A DNA stretch of 64,000 nucleotides, taken from positions 4,216,001 to 4,280,000 of the forward strand of contig NC_008700.1 in the NCBI RefSeq assembly GCF_000015245.1. The letters run 5' to 3'. The notes beneath the pieces were generated by a model. It was not told where the DNA came from and did no database searches. It saw only the letters and a list, made by a program, of their open reading frames with translations. Positions 7,925 through 16,851 of this stretch are shown here, piece by piece. The stretch is from Shewanella amazonensis SB2B (GTDB taxonomy: Bacteria > Pseudomonadota > Gammaproteobacteria > Enterobacterales > Shewanellaceae). Both the position numbers and the translations under genes were made by a program. Position 1 is the first letter of the stretch; every line of letters starts with the position of its first letter.

Positions 7925-8677
7925 TCAGTCTGGTTTGGCGACTGCGTTAGCCGGGATGCCAGTGTCAGCCTTAAAACCATGGCGCCAAAACAGTGGATAA
8001 AGCAGGGTGGCCACCAACCAGGATAACAACAGACTGGTAATGTCGTGGGTTAAAAAGTGCGCACCACGAAGCTCCTGAGTCAGGGCAAACACGGCCCCGA
8101 CTGCCAGCACTGAGGCGAGCACTCGCCAGCGCCAACGGGGGAAGTAAGCCATGGCAAAGTAGTAGAGTGCGACCCAGGCAAAGGCGCCACTGGAATGGCC
8201 ACCGGGGAAGCATTGCCCCCCAAAGCCCGGACCTTCCATGCTCGCCGGAAAAGGCACATGGGGATACTTGCCACCGAACAAGGTTAAATCCCAGGGGCAA
8301 TTCACCTGAGTCAGCGACTTGCCCCAACGCACCAGCAGCACGCTGAGTGCCACTGAGCACAAGAGATACAGAAATCCACGCAGATACGGCTTAAAACGCT
8401 TGCTCAGCGCGGCGGTTACCGTCAACGCCAGTAACAATAACGATGCCAGTAGCACCAAATCCCGCCCGCCGGTATGCAGCACCTTCTCGGTTAACCACCA
8501 ATACCTCAGCGGCCAGGAATGCACGCCGCCTTCCAGGCGGAAAAGTGCTGAAGACACAGAAATATCCCAGTCCCAATGGGTCGCCAACACCAAAAACGCC
8601 AGCCCCAGTAATAAGGGGATGTGCAAATGGCGAAGCCACCAATGGCGTGGACTGATATCAAAGTGAATCCGGGGCAT
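7925..8677 (-). CDS. PAP2-superfamily membrane phosphatase
   Basis: A polytopic protein of 250 residues of the phosphatidic-acid phosphatase type 2 superfamily, which removes phosphate from lipid phosphates in the membrane. The three-part catalytic signature is visible: a K-containing segment RWGKSLTQVNCPWDL, the GGHSSGAF motif (equivalent to PSGH) near residue 159, and RGAHFLTHD near residue 208 with the catalytic His. Five to six transmembrane helices surround them. It resembles the membrane-bound phosphatases linked to lipid A or undecaprenyl-phosphate turnover; the precise substrate is not given by sequence. The ATG at 8677 begins MPRIHFDISPRHWW. Confidence 0.9.
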   Translation of the reverse strand: MPRIHFDISPRHWWLRHLHIPLLLGLAFLVLATHWDWDISVSSALFRLEGGVHSWPLRYWWLTEKVLHTGGRDLVLLASLLLLALTVTAALSKRFKPYLRGFLYLLCSVALSVLLVRWGKSLTQVNCPWDLTLFGGKYPHVPFPASMEGPGFGGQCFPGGHSSGAFAWVALYYFAMAYFPRWRWRVLASVLAVGAVFALTQELRGAHFLTHDITSLLLSWLVATLLYPLFWRHGFKADTGIPANAVAKPD

Positions 8678-8834
8678 GCAAACTCCAACCTGTTACGTCT
8701 TGGTTTTTAAGGCCGGAGTTTACAACGAAAGTTCCAGTGCAAAGGGGGAAAGACCCTGCCGAAATGCCCATTTCCCGCCGCTTTAGGGCATATGTCCGAT
8801 GCTTTTGCCCCCTTGCCGGATGATATAGGCCACC

Positions 8835-9866
8835 CTATTGGTCGCAACAACGCTCGCCGGGGCGAAACTTCTCCCGGTAAGCCTTGGGCGTGAGACTGGT
8901 ATGTTGGATAAAGAGCTTTCGAAACGAGCTGACATCCTCATACCCGAGCTCAGGCAGGATACGTTCCAGAGGTAAATCGGTGCGCTCCAGTAAGCGCTTC
9001 GCCCTGTCTATGCGCAGTTTCTGTATGTAGCTCGACGGGGTGTCGTGCAGCGCTGCCTTGAAGCGGCGAATGAGGGTGCGCTTACCCATGGCAAAACGCT
9101 CGGCCAGCGACTCCAGGGCCAAATCTTCTGTGAGGTTATTGCTTATCCAGCGCATGATATCGGCCACCTGGGGATCGGTATGCAGGGGCTGAAGCGGCAC
9201 CTGATCCATAAACACCCGCTGGGAGCTGCGGTTGGGGTCGATTAGAAAGACTTTGGCCATGGCCTGGGCAAAGTGCTCATCCACCAGCTGCTCTAACAAA
9301 GCCAGTCCCAGGCTGTAGCTTGCTGTGGAGGCCCCTGCAGTAAAAAACAGACCATCGCGTTCGACCAAAGACACCATCGACAGCCTAACCTCGGGAAAGT
9401 GTTGTTCAAACAACGGCGCCAGCCACCAGGCTGTTGTGGCCTTGCGACCATCCAGGAGTCCGGTGGCAGCCAATAAGAAAGCGCCGGCGCAGCAAGCAGC
9501 AACGGGCACGCCATTGTCTGCCAATGCCTTGATATGATCTTCAAAGGCCTTGAAGCTGGCCAGTTCGCGATGCAAATCGCGGCCATCCAGAATAAGCGGC
9601 GCCGAGATAACCAAGGCATCGACCTGCGTCAGGTCCAACGCAGACACGGGCACGGACTCTATCCCTATTCCTTCGGCGCTCACCCAGCCTCCCCGGGCCG
9701 AATACACCCTGGGTTCCACATGGGGTACACCTGATTGGCCGGTGCGTTCTGCATAGGTATTGGCATGACGAAACAGATCCAAAAAGGCCGTCACACCGCT
9801 CATGACCGGCGTCTCGGGTATCAGAATTGCGATATTCAGGGTGGGGAGAGTGGTCTGAGTCATCAT
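8835..9866 (-). CDS. GlxA-type AraC-family transcriptional regulator
   Basis: A regulator of 343 residues with an N-terminal DJ-1/PfpI-like (glutamine amidotransferase class I) domain (about 8-185) and a C-terminal AraC HTH (about 240-335). The nucleophile-elbow-like segment VAACCAGAFLLA is visible around residue 105. The second HTH of the AraC pair ends in LGYEDVSSFRKLFIQHTSLTPKAYR, the classical AraC signature. Family members often control amine or carnitine/glycine betaine catabolism, but the target here is unknown. The start is uncertain: ATGATG at 9866-9861 fits best, and an in-frame ATG at 9881 has no ribosome binding site. The divergent neighbour is a 64-residue membrane protein. Confidence 0.92.
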   Translation of the reverse strand: MMTQTTLPTLNIAILIPETPVMSGVTAFLDLFRHANTYAERTGQSGVPHVEPRVYSARGGWVSAEGIGIESVPVSALDLTQVDALVISAPLILDGRDLHRELASFKAFEDHIKALADNGVPVAACCAGAFLLAATGLLDGRKATTAWWLAPLFEQHFPEVRLSMVSLVERDGLFFTAGASTASYSLGLALLEQLVDEHFAQAMAKVFLIDPNRSSQRVFMDQVPLQPLHTDPQVADIMRWISNNLTEDLALESLAERFAMGKRTLIRRFKAALHDTPSSYIQKLRIDRAKRLLERTDLPLERILPELGYEDVSSFRKLFIQHTSLTPKAYREKFRPGERCCDQ

Positions 9867-9959
9867 GTCACTTTTAACCATAAAACTGTCATTAACGACA
9901 CTTTAAGGCCTATTGATGTTTTTTTAAACTCTTTTCATCGCCACCAAGGAGGTAAGGCC

Positions 9960-10154
9960 ATGAAAAAGTTTTCTCTGACTCAGGTTTTGATGGGCAGCGG
10001 TTATTTGGGTGTCAGCTGGTATCTGTTGCTGTGGCTGAATTTTCAGCTGGCAGCCTCACCCATGGTGCACTTTGTGGTGTTACCGACCCTGATGCTGATC
10101 ACCGCCCTCGGCGCCGGGTTACTTTGGCGCCGGGGCTGTGACTGCGCCGATTAA
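9960..10154 (+). CDS. Small membrane protein, 64 residues
   Basis: A short protein starting MKKFSLTQVLMG behind a very strong AAGGAGG ribosome binding site. Two hydrophobic segments (about 8-28 and 34-54) are followed by RRGCDCAD, a basic stop-transfer and two cysteines, so it is probably a two-span inner-membrane protein. It lies divergent from the GlxA-type regulator, about 90 bases away, which makes it a plausible target of that regulator. Its stop codon overlaps the convergent response-regulator stop by three bases. No family is recognised. Confidence 0.75.
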   Translation: MKKFSLTQVLMGSGYLGVSWYLLLWLNFQLAASPMVHFVVLPTLMLITALGAGLLWRRGCDCAD

Positions 10155-11281
10155 AAGGTTTGCACCAGAGCATCAAGCTGCTCGACTATGCCATGGAGCT
10201 TGCGGTCGACCGTCAGTCCTGATTCCAGGTGCGCCAGACTCTCATCCAGCTTGTTTTTGATAACACCGGCTATCCAGACTTCCTGCTCTTCCGACAGCCC
10301 CATGGATACAAAGCCGGTTTCAATTTCCAGCATTAACTGATTCATGATTGCGAGGTTTTTTTCCTTGTGGTCTACCTGAAAGTCCTTGATTTCCTGAAGG
10401 GCTACCCTGGACTTGTCGATGGTGTCCATCATGAGGGAAAGCCGCTGCTGCGCCACGCTGGTGTCGGCGGTGATCCGCTGATTGAGGTCGTGTGCCGCTT
10501 CCATCAGGATAAGCAAATAGTCTTTAAGCTCACCGGCCCGCGAAGGTTCTTCCGGCAGATTTTTCACCAGCATCACCACGGATGAAAACTTTAAAATCAG
10601 CCGATTACCTTTTTCCAGCATACGGCATTCAAACTCCGAAGCCCTGTCCATCAACACCTGCTCAAGGGGCTGCACGGCCCCCTGACTGGCGGCATAAAAG
10701 GGTTTTTCAGCCACGCCCACAATACGACTGCACACCTGCACCCCAAAATTGGCACTGGCACGGCAGATTTCCTGCACCAGGGCCTGAGCATCCCTGTGCT
10801 TGGTACAAGCCCGCAGAAAGTTCACCACTACACTGATATCAGCCGCACTGTTCATGGCGGCCATCACCATGGCTGTGGCTTCCCTTTTTTCGCTTGAGAG
10901 TTGCAGCCGCTGCGCTGTCTGTGACAGGGTAAGCCGTACCTTACGCAGCAATATCTTGGGCTCAAAAGGTTTGGTGATGTAGTCCTGCCCGCCGGCAGCA
11001 AAGCCTTTGAGGATTTCATCGGTTTCCGTATTCGCCGACACAAATATCACCGGCAATTCGGGCCAGTCCAGCTTAAGACGGCTACAGGCCTCATAACCGT
11101 CCATGGGTTCCATCACCACGTCCATCAACACCAGATCAGGGGTGGTTTCGGCAATCATCTCCAGCGCCTGGGCACCATTGGTGGCCACGTTGAGACGATA
11201 ATCCTGCTTGAGAATTTCCATCAAAATACGAATTTCGTTGGGAGAGTCATCCACCAACAAGAGTTCCGGTTTATCACGCAT
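10151..11281 (-). CDS. Response regulator with unrecognised C-terminal domain
   Basis: A protein of 376 residues. Residues 1-125 are a complete receiver domain: acidic pair DD at 11-12, phospho-acceptor D54 (VLMDVVMEPMDG), a Ser at VSANT near 82-84, and K104 (DYITKPF). Residues 125-376 are mostly helical; a HTH, GGDEF, EAL or HD-GYP domain is not visible. One part (about 140-260, with INVQV-like SANFGVQVCSRIVG and a cluster of hydrophobics) could be a sensor-like fold, followed by a coiled coil (about 270-320). It starts one base inside the stop of the HPt gene, so the two are co-translated and should be phospho-relay partners. A chemotaxis-like or c-di-GMP-linked output is possible but not shown. 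Confidence 0.85.
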   Translation of the reverse strand: MRDKPELLLVDDSPNEIRILMEILKQDYRLNVATNGAQALEMIAETTPDLVLMDVVMEPMDGYEACSRLKLDWPELPVIFVSANTETDEILKGFAAGGQDYITKPFEPKILLRKVRLTLSQTAQRLQLSSEKREATAMVMAAMNSAADISVVVNFLRACTKHRDAQALVQEICRASANFGVQVCSRIVGVAEKPFYAASQGAVQPLEQVLMDRASEFECRMLEKGNRLILKFSSVVMLVKNLPEEPSRAGELKDYLLILMEAAHDLNQRITADTSVAQQRLSLMMDTIDKSRVALQEIKDFQVDHKEKNLAIMNQLMLEIETGFVSMGLSEEQEVWIAGVIKNKLDESLAHLESGLTVDRKLHGIVEQLDALVQTF

Positions 11282-11877
11282 CAGGTTTCCCTCCCCAGCA
11301 TTCTGGCCAAAACCGATTTGGCTCCGCGCACATCAAATGCATCGAATAGTTTGATAAACAGGTTGAAATCATCCTGGTATCTATCAGGCACCCGCTGTTG
11401 CCTCAGTTCGAGAAACATGGCGTCTGCCGCGGCTAAATCGCTGTCGATCAGCGCCAACAACCGGTTCAGTCGCACCAGCATTTCAGTGAGACTCATAGCG
11501 ACCGACTCTGGCCCCTGCTGGGCTTCGAGTATGGCGTCAAGTGCATCCGATAATTCCTGCCAGGCATAGCTGCATTCCTGGCACATCTCTGTAGATAAGG
11601 CCCCAGTACCGGTTTTAATCTGGCTTTCGATGGCAGCTGCGGCGCTGCTCAGGCGCCCGGCACTGATGTTGGCGGCACTTCCTTTGAGAGTGTGAGTAAG
11701 TATCCTGAGTTCGTCCCATTGGCCCGCTTCAGACAGGCTAAGTAAGCGTTGTGGAAACGTTTGAAAATCTTCAGCAAACTTTGCCAACACGGCATTCAAG
11801 AGTCCCTGATTGCCGCCAAGCCGCCTCAGGGCTGCATCATAATCCAGCGCTTGTTGTGGTCTCTCGGGCCTCGGCAT
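11281..11877 (-). CDS. HPt-domain phosphotransfer protein
   Basis: A protein of 198 residues with an N-terminal histidine phosphotransfer domain (about 10-110). The phosphorylated His is H62 in the motif ILTHTLKGSAANI, which matches HPt domains of hybrid kinases. The C-terminal 80 residues are helical and of unknown role; a second relay His is not seen. The start at 11877 is chosen for its GGAGA ribosome binding site; an ATG at 11901 has none. It ends in a TGATG overlap with the response regulator downstream. No sensor kinase is encoded next to them, so a hybrid kinase elsewhere must feed this pair. Confidence 0.88.
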   Translation of the reverse strand: MPRPERPQQALDYDAALRRLGGNQGLLNAVLAKFAEDFQTFPQRLLSLSEAGQWDELRILTHTLKGSAANISAGRLSSAAAAIESQIKTGTGALSTEMCQECSYAWQELSDALDAILEAQQGPESVAMSLTEMLVRLNRLLALIDSDLAAADAMFLELRQQRVPDRYQDDFNLFIKLFDAFDVRGAKSVLARMLGRET

Positions 11878-12103
11878 GGTCTGTCTCCACGGGCTGTCCA
11901 TAAAATGGTGACAACTGAAGTGAATGAATTACTTGCATAAAAGTGCAATCGCAGTCTGAAAGTATAGCCAGCTCTCCTGATAGCAGCAGATTTTCATCTC
12001 CGGAAGTTGCGTTGGCACGCCACAGCGCAAAAAACTGGATTGTGTTATTAGGGCTTGTTAATGTTGATTTTTTAATCCCTTCAACAAGGAAAAGGACGTC
12101 TCA

Positions 12104-14842
12104 ATGCAAACCACTTTCAAGCGGCGCCTGCCAAGCCTGGCCACCGCCATGGTGCTGGCCCTGTGCAGCCTCACCCCCATTCAGGCATTCGCCGACCTCC
12201 AAAAAGTCACCGAGGTAGAAGGTATCAGCGAATATCGCCTCGACAATGGTCTCAAGGTACTGTTATTCCCCGACCCCACCAAAGAAACCGTGACAGTGAA
12301 CGTGACTTATAAAGTCGGTTCCAAGCACGAAAACTACGGTGAGACCGGCATGGCCCACCTGCTGGAGCACCTGGTGTTCAAAGGTACCCCCAAGCACAAG
12401 GACATTCCGGCAGAACTGAGCTCCCACGGCGCCCGCCCCAATGGCACCACCTGGACAGATCGCACCAATTACTTCGAGACCTTCGCTGCTACGGAAGAAA
12501 ACATCGACTGGGCCTTGTCGATGGAATCGGACCGCATGGTCAATTCCTTTATCGCCAAAAAAGATCTCGACAGTGAAATGACTGTGGTACGCAACGAGTT
12601 TGAGCGCGGCGAAAACAGTCCTTTTCGCATCACACTGCAACGCATGATGGCGTCTGCCTTTGAATGGCATAACTATGGCAAATCCACCATAGGAGCGCGC
12701 TCTGATTTGGAGAATGTCTCCATCGAACGTCTGCAGGACTTTTACCGCAAGTATTATCAGCCCGACAACGCCACCCTGATTGTGGCGGGTAAGTTTGCAC
12801 CAGAGGACATGCTCAAAAAGATTGAAGCCACCTTTGGCAACATCCCCAAGCCAAACCGCACCATTGAACCACTGTATACAGTCGAACCGGCACAGGATGG
12901 CGAACGTCAGGTTACCGTGCGCCGGGTTGGCGACGTGCAACTGCTCGGCACCATCTACCACGTGCCACCGGGCGCCCATGAAGACTATGCCGCCATCGAT
13001 GTGCTCAATGAAGTACTGTCGGCCACCCCCAACGGCCGCCTCCACAAGTCGCTGGTAGAAGCCAAGCTGGCCTCCTCTGTATTTGGGATGAACTTCCAAT
13101 GGCAAGATCCCGGTGTGGCCATTTTCATGGCCGAGATGGACAAAACGGCCGACATGGATGCCACCCAAAAGGCCCTGCTGGATACGCTGGAGTCCATTCG
13201 CAATACGCCCATTACCGATAAGGAAGTAGAAACGGCCAAGCGTACCCTGCTGAAAAACCTGACTCTTGCCTTCAACTCCTCCGAGCGCGTAGCGCTGGAG
13301 CTGTCTGAGTGGCTGGGTATGGGCGACTGGCGTTTGCTGTTTTTAAATCGTGATCGCCTGGAGAAGGTCAGTGCCGCTGAAGTACAGCGGGTGGCTGAAT
13401 ACTATCTCACCCAGAATAACCGCACCCTGGGGCGCTTTATTCCAGCCGAGAAGCCGGCACGGGTAGAGATTCCTCTGGTGGCCGACGTCGATGCGCTGGT
13501 GAAAGACTATAAGGGCCGCGAGCAGGTGGCACAGGGTGAAGCTTTCGACCCGTCACACACCAACATCGACAGCCGCACCGAAACCCTCACGCTGAACTCA
13601 GGCACCAAGGTGTCTTTGCTGCAAAAAAAGACCCGCGGCGAATCCGTGGTGGTGAGGATAAGCGGCCAGTTTGGCGATCTGCGCAGCCTGTCTGGCAAGA
13701 ATGCCGTTGGCGATGCCGTGGGTGAGATGCTGCTGCGCGGCTCAAGCAAGTACAGCCGCGAGCAAATCAAAGAAGAGCTGGATAAGCTGCAGGCGAGCCT
13801 GCGCATCGGTGGCAGCAATGGCAACCTGTTTGCCTCGGTAGAGACCACCAGGGCCAACCTGTTGCCGGTGCTCGATATCGTCACAGACGTGCTGCGAAAC
13901 CCAAGCTTCCCTGAAAAAGAGTTTGAGCTGTACAAGACTGAAACCAAGGTGGCTATTGAGCAAAACCTGCAGGATCCACAGTCGCTGGCCTTCAATGCCT
14001 ACAGCCGCCACCAGTCGCCCTATGGCAAGGACGACCCGCGTTACGTGGGCACTTTCGAAGAGCAGTTGGCCGAGCTGGATAAGCTCACTCTCAAGCAGGT
14101 GAAGCGTTACCACGGCGATTTCTACAATGCCAAGCAGATGCAGGTGTCCATTATCGGTGACTTCGATAAAGACGCCACAGTCAGCGCCCTGGACACCCTT
14201 ACCAAGGGCTGGAAGAGCAAGCAGACCTATCAGCGTATCGCCTCACCTTATGTGAAGCTCGATGCCTCGCCCATCACCTTCAACACGCCAGACAAGGAAA
14301 ACGCCACCTTTGTGGCCTCCCTCAGCCTGCCTGTGGGTGACATGGATGCCGATGCGCCTGCACTGACCCTGGGTAACTACATCCTTGGCGGCGGCTTCCT
14401 AAGCTCGCGCCTGGCCACCCGTTTGCGCCAGAAAGATGGCCTGAGCTATGGCGCCGGTTCTTTCCTGCGCTTAAGCAGCGAAGATCAGCGTGGCTCCCTG
14501 GGTGCCTACGCCATCTGCGCGCCACAAAACCTGGCCAAGGTTGAACTCGGCTTCCGGGAGGAGATTGCCAGGCTGCTGAAAGATGGCTTTACCGCCGACG
14601 AAGTGGAAGCCGCCAAGTCTGGCTTGCTGCAGGGCCGTAAGGTTAGCCGCTCGCAGGACAAAGAGTTGGTAGGAACCCTGGTGGGCAACCTCAAGCTCGA
14701 TCGCTCCATGGCCTTTGATGCCGACTTTGAAGCCAAACTGGCAGCACTGACGGCAGATGATCTGAACAAGGCCTTCCGCAAATACATCAAGGTGGACGAT
14801 TTCGCCCTGATCAAAGCGGGCGACCAAAGCAAGGTCGAGTAA
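12104..14842 (+). CDS. M16-family zinc peptidase (two-domain, periplasmic)
   Basis: A secreted metallopeptidase of 912 residues. A signal peptide ends near IQAFADLQ. The first M16 domain (about 40-470) carries the inverted zinc motif HLLEH at 85-89 plus a downstream acidic ligand (SEMTVVRNEFERGEN region), so it is catalytic. The second half (about 490-905) is a related domain without HxxEH, which normally forms the other half of the clamshell. The substrate is probably peptides or misfolded fragments in the periplasm. It is a single gene followed by a strong terminator. The upstream 200 bases are AT-rich around 12040-12080 and should hold the promoter. Confidence 0.95.
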   Translation: MQTTFKRRLPSLATAMVLALCSLTPIQAFADLQKVTEVEGISEYRLDNGLKVLLFPDPTKETVTVNVTYKVGSKHENYGETGMAHLLEHLVFKGTPKHKDIPAELSSHGARPNGTTWTDRTNYFETFAATEENIDWALSMESDRMVNSFIAKKDLDSEMTVVRNEFERGENSPFRITLQRMMASAFEWHNYGKSTIGARSDLENVSIERLQDFYRKYYQPDNATLIVAGKFAPEDMLKKIEATFGNIPKPNRTIEPLYTVEPAQDGERQVTVRRVGDVQLLGTIYHVPPGAHEDYAAIDVLNEVLSATPNGRLHKSLVEAKLASSVFGMNFQWQDPGVAIFMAEMDKTADMDATQKALLDTLESIRNTPITDKEVETAKRTLLKNLTLAFNSSERVALELSEWLGMGDWRLLFLNRDRLEKVSAAEVQRVAEYYLTQNNRTLGRFIPAEKPARVEIPLVADVDALVKDYKGREQVAQGEAFDPSHTNIDSRTETLTLNSGTKVSLLQKKTRGESVVVRISGQFGDLRSLSGKNAVGDAVGEMLLRGSSKYSREQIKEELDKLQASLRIGGSNGNLFASVETTRANLLPVLDIVTDVLRNPSFPEKEFELYKTETKVAIEQNLQDPQSLAFNAYSRHQSPYGKDDPRYVGTFEEQLAELDKLTLKQVKRYHGDFYNAKQMQVSIIGDFDKDATVSALDTLTKGWKSKQTYQRIASPYVKLDASPITFNTPDKENATFVASLSLPVGDMDADAPALTLGNYILGGGFLSSRLATRLRQKDGLSYGAGSFLRLSSEDQRGSLGAYAICAPQNLAKVELGFREEIARLLKDGFTADEVEAAKSGLLQGRKVSRSQDKELVGTLVGNLKLDRSMAFDADFEAKLAALTADDLNKAFRKYIKVDDFALIKAGDQSKVE

Positions 14843-14856
14843 ACTCTTACTCTGAC

Positions 14857-14887
14857 AAAACCGGACGCCTTGGCGTCCGGTTTTTAT
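14857..14887 (+). terminator. Intrinsic terminator of the M16 peptidase gene
   Basis: Stem ACCGGACGCC-TT-GGCGTCCGGT with an A-rich 5' side and a run of T on the 3' side, 14 bases after the peptidase stop. Confidence 0.95.
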
Positions 14888-15043
14888 TTTGATGCCGAAC
14901 TCTCCATCAGGTATTGGGCCTTTTGCTTTGTCCAGCAAACTGGCGCTTTTGACACCCAATCCCACGCATTTTACTTGCCCGCTCTCGGCTTCATCCGTAC
15001 CTTAAGACTTCTCATTGGCTCTGCACCCGGGGGATGTGCTGCG

Positions 15044-15457
15044 ATGATTAAACAGGTGGGTGATACACAAATACGGGAAAAACATCTTGCCAGCTGCCAT
15101 TGTGGTGCCGTGGTGTTGGAGCTTTATTTACCCAATGGGATAGTGAATCCCCGCCGTTGCAACTGCTCCATGTGTCGTCGCCGGGGCGCCATTGCCGCCA
15201 GTGTGCCTTTGGCCGGTCTGAAAATTCTCAAAGGTCAGGACGCGCTGCGCCAATACCAATTCAACACCTGCACGGCGAAGCACTTCTTTTGCGGCAACTG
15301 CGGCATTTACACTCATCACCAACGTCGCTCCAACCCAGCCGAGTTTGGTTATAACCTGGGATGTCTGGAAGGCGTTGACCCCTTTCTTTTGGGCGAAATT
15401 CCCGTTTGTGATGGCGTCAATCACCCCTCTGATCATAAGGCGACACCAACCAACTAA
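15044..15457 (+). CDS. GFA/CENP-V-family zinc protein
   Basis: A cytoplasmic protein of 137 residues in the family of glutathione-dependent formaldehyde-activating enzyme. Zinc-binding cysteines are seen as CHCG near residue 18, CNCSMC near residue 39, and CGNCG near residue 88, spaced as in the family. Many members are annotated as S-hydroxymethylglutathione synthase, but that activity is disputed for some, so only the fold is secure. The ATG at 15044 is used because the family's N-terminal SCHCGA motif begins shortly after it. The gene is convergent with the chemoreceptor gene, with 16 bases between the stops. A role near the formate locus is tempting but they are 14 kb apart. Confidence 0.87.
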   Translation: MIKQVGDTQIREKHLASCHCGAVVLELYLPNGIVNPRRCNCSMCRRRGAIAASVPLAGLKILKGQDALRQYQFNTCTAKHFFCGNCGIYTHHQRRSNPAEFGYNLGCLEGVDPFLLGEIPVCDGVNHPSDHKATPTN

Positions 15458-15473
15458 CCTCAAGCAGACTCGG

Positions 15474-16712
15474 CTAGAACAGCTCCACCCCGGAAGAGTC
15501 TGCCGCCGAAGCGTCAGACTCATGACGGCTTTGGCTTCGGCGCACAAAGGTTTTGCTGTCGGGGTGCTGTGACAGTGTAAACACCGCCATCTTGTCATAG
15601 AGATGGTTCGCCAGCCGGGTCAGGTCATCCGCCGAAACTGTGTGCAGCTGCGAGCCTGTCAGTGCATCCCGATTCAACTCCTGCAATCCGTCAATAGACT
15701 GGCGAACATGTTTGGCGGCCCTGGTCTGCTCTTCGATGGCCTGAGAAATCTCGGCGACTGCGCCATTGGTTTCCTGCACGGCCTCGGCGATGCCGGACAG
15801 GGACACTTCCACCCCATCGATTTGTTGCTGGGTCACAGAGAGTTCGTTGTGTGATTCATGAATGTGTTGGGACAACATACTGACCGCCCGCAATATCTCA
15901 TCGGTAATGGCACGCACCTCGTGGGTAGACTCGGCGGTGCGACCAGCCAGAGAGCGTACTTCATCGGCCACTACAGCAAACCCTCTGCCAGCCTCTCCGG
16001 CCCTTGCCGCCTCAATAGCTGCGTTCAGTGCAAGCAAGTTTGTTTGCTGTGAAATCGAGTTGATCACCTCGAGAATGCCGCCAATTCTGTCACTGCTTTG
16101 TTTGAGTTGTTCCACCTCTGCAAAGGCTTTTTCAAGGCGTTTGGTGAGATCATGAAAACTCGTCAGGGCAACCTGAGTGGTGCTCATGCCTTGTTTGACC
16201 TTGTCATCACTGGCATTGGAGGCCACCACAATGCGCTCTGTCATGGCCTGCACATGCAAACAGGCCTGCCACATAGACTCCATGTCGGTTTCTATGGCAC
16301 CGCTGACTTGATTTTGCAGGCTGACCTTTTGGGTCATATTTGAGTATGACTCTGATAATTCGGAAGAGATAGGAATGAGACGCCCCACAGATTCAGACAC
16401 CGACAGGAGTTGCACATCCATAAAGACCCGCAGGGCGTTGCTGGCCTCGATACATTCACGCAGGGAGGAATGGTTCGCGGTATCGAGCCGGACTTGCAAA
16501 TCGACACTGCCGTTTTGAATGTTCATGGACCGTGCCAACAACTGGGCACTATCGGCGAACTGGCGCCTGATAACCCAGGCAACCAGGGCACCAAATGCCG
16601 CCATGAGCAGCAAACCGGCCTGCCACAAGCCGAGTATCCAGGCTCCCGCAAACAGGGCTCCCAAGAGCCCATAACCCAACAGAATAATCAGCCACACAGT
16701 CTTTGATGTCAT
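15474..16712 (-). CDS. Methyl-accepting chemotaxis protein without a periplasmic sensor
   Basis: A receptor of 412 residues. Two transmembrane helices come back to back at 6-47, leaving almost no periplasmic loop, and no HAMP or PAS domain is evident after them. The signalling hairpin is canonical: ISQQTNLLALNAAIEAARAGEAGRGFAVVADEVRSLA is present in two recognisable halves near residues 225-265. It should dock CheA/CheW and either sense a membrane or cytoplasmic signal through its helical region (50-180) or act as a helper receptor. No CheB/CheR pentapeptide is evident at the C-terminus (ends GVELF). Its neighbours are unrelated, so it is a stand-alone receptor. Confidence 0.92.
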   Translation of the reverse strand: MTSKTVWLIILLGYGLLGALFAGAWILGLWQAGLLLMAAFGALVAWVIRRQFADSAQLLARSMNIQNGSVDLQVRLDTANHSSLRECIEASNALRVFMDVQLLSVSESVGRLIPISSELSESYSNMTQKVSLQNQVSGAIETDMESMWQACLHVQAMTERIVVASNASDDKVKQGMSTTQVALTSFHDLTKRLEKAFAEVEQLKQSSDRIGGILEVINSISQQTNLLALNAAIEAARAGEAGRGFAVVADEVRSLAGRTAESTHEVRAITDEILRAVSMLSQHIHESHNELSVTQQQIDGVEVSLSGIAEAVQETNGAVAEISQAIEEQTRAAKHVRQSIDGLQELNRDALTGSQLHTVSADDLTRLANHLYDKMAVFTLSQHPDSKTFVRRSQSRHESDASAADSSGVELF

Positions 16713-16851
16713 ATTGGGTCCCGGCCTCCCTTTCTGGCACTTGAGTATGACCGTAGGTTGAATTTATTGCCAAAAAATTCCGCAACCCAAGATGGCGAAA
16801 CAGGACATCACGTCCTGTGCTAGTGTTGTTAGGTACCCATGGGGGAAAGAA

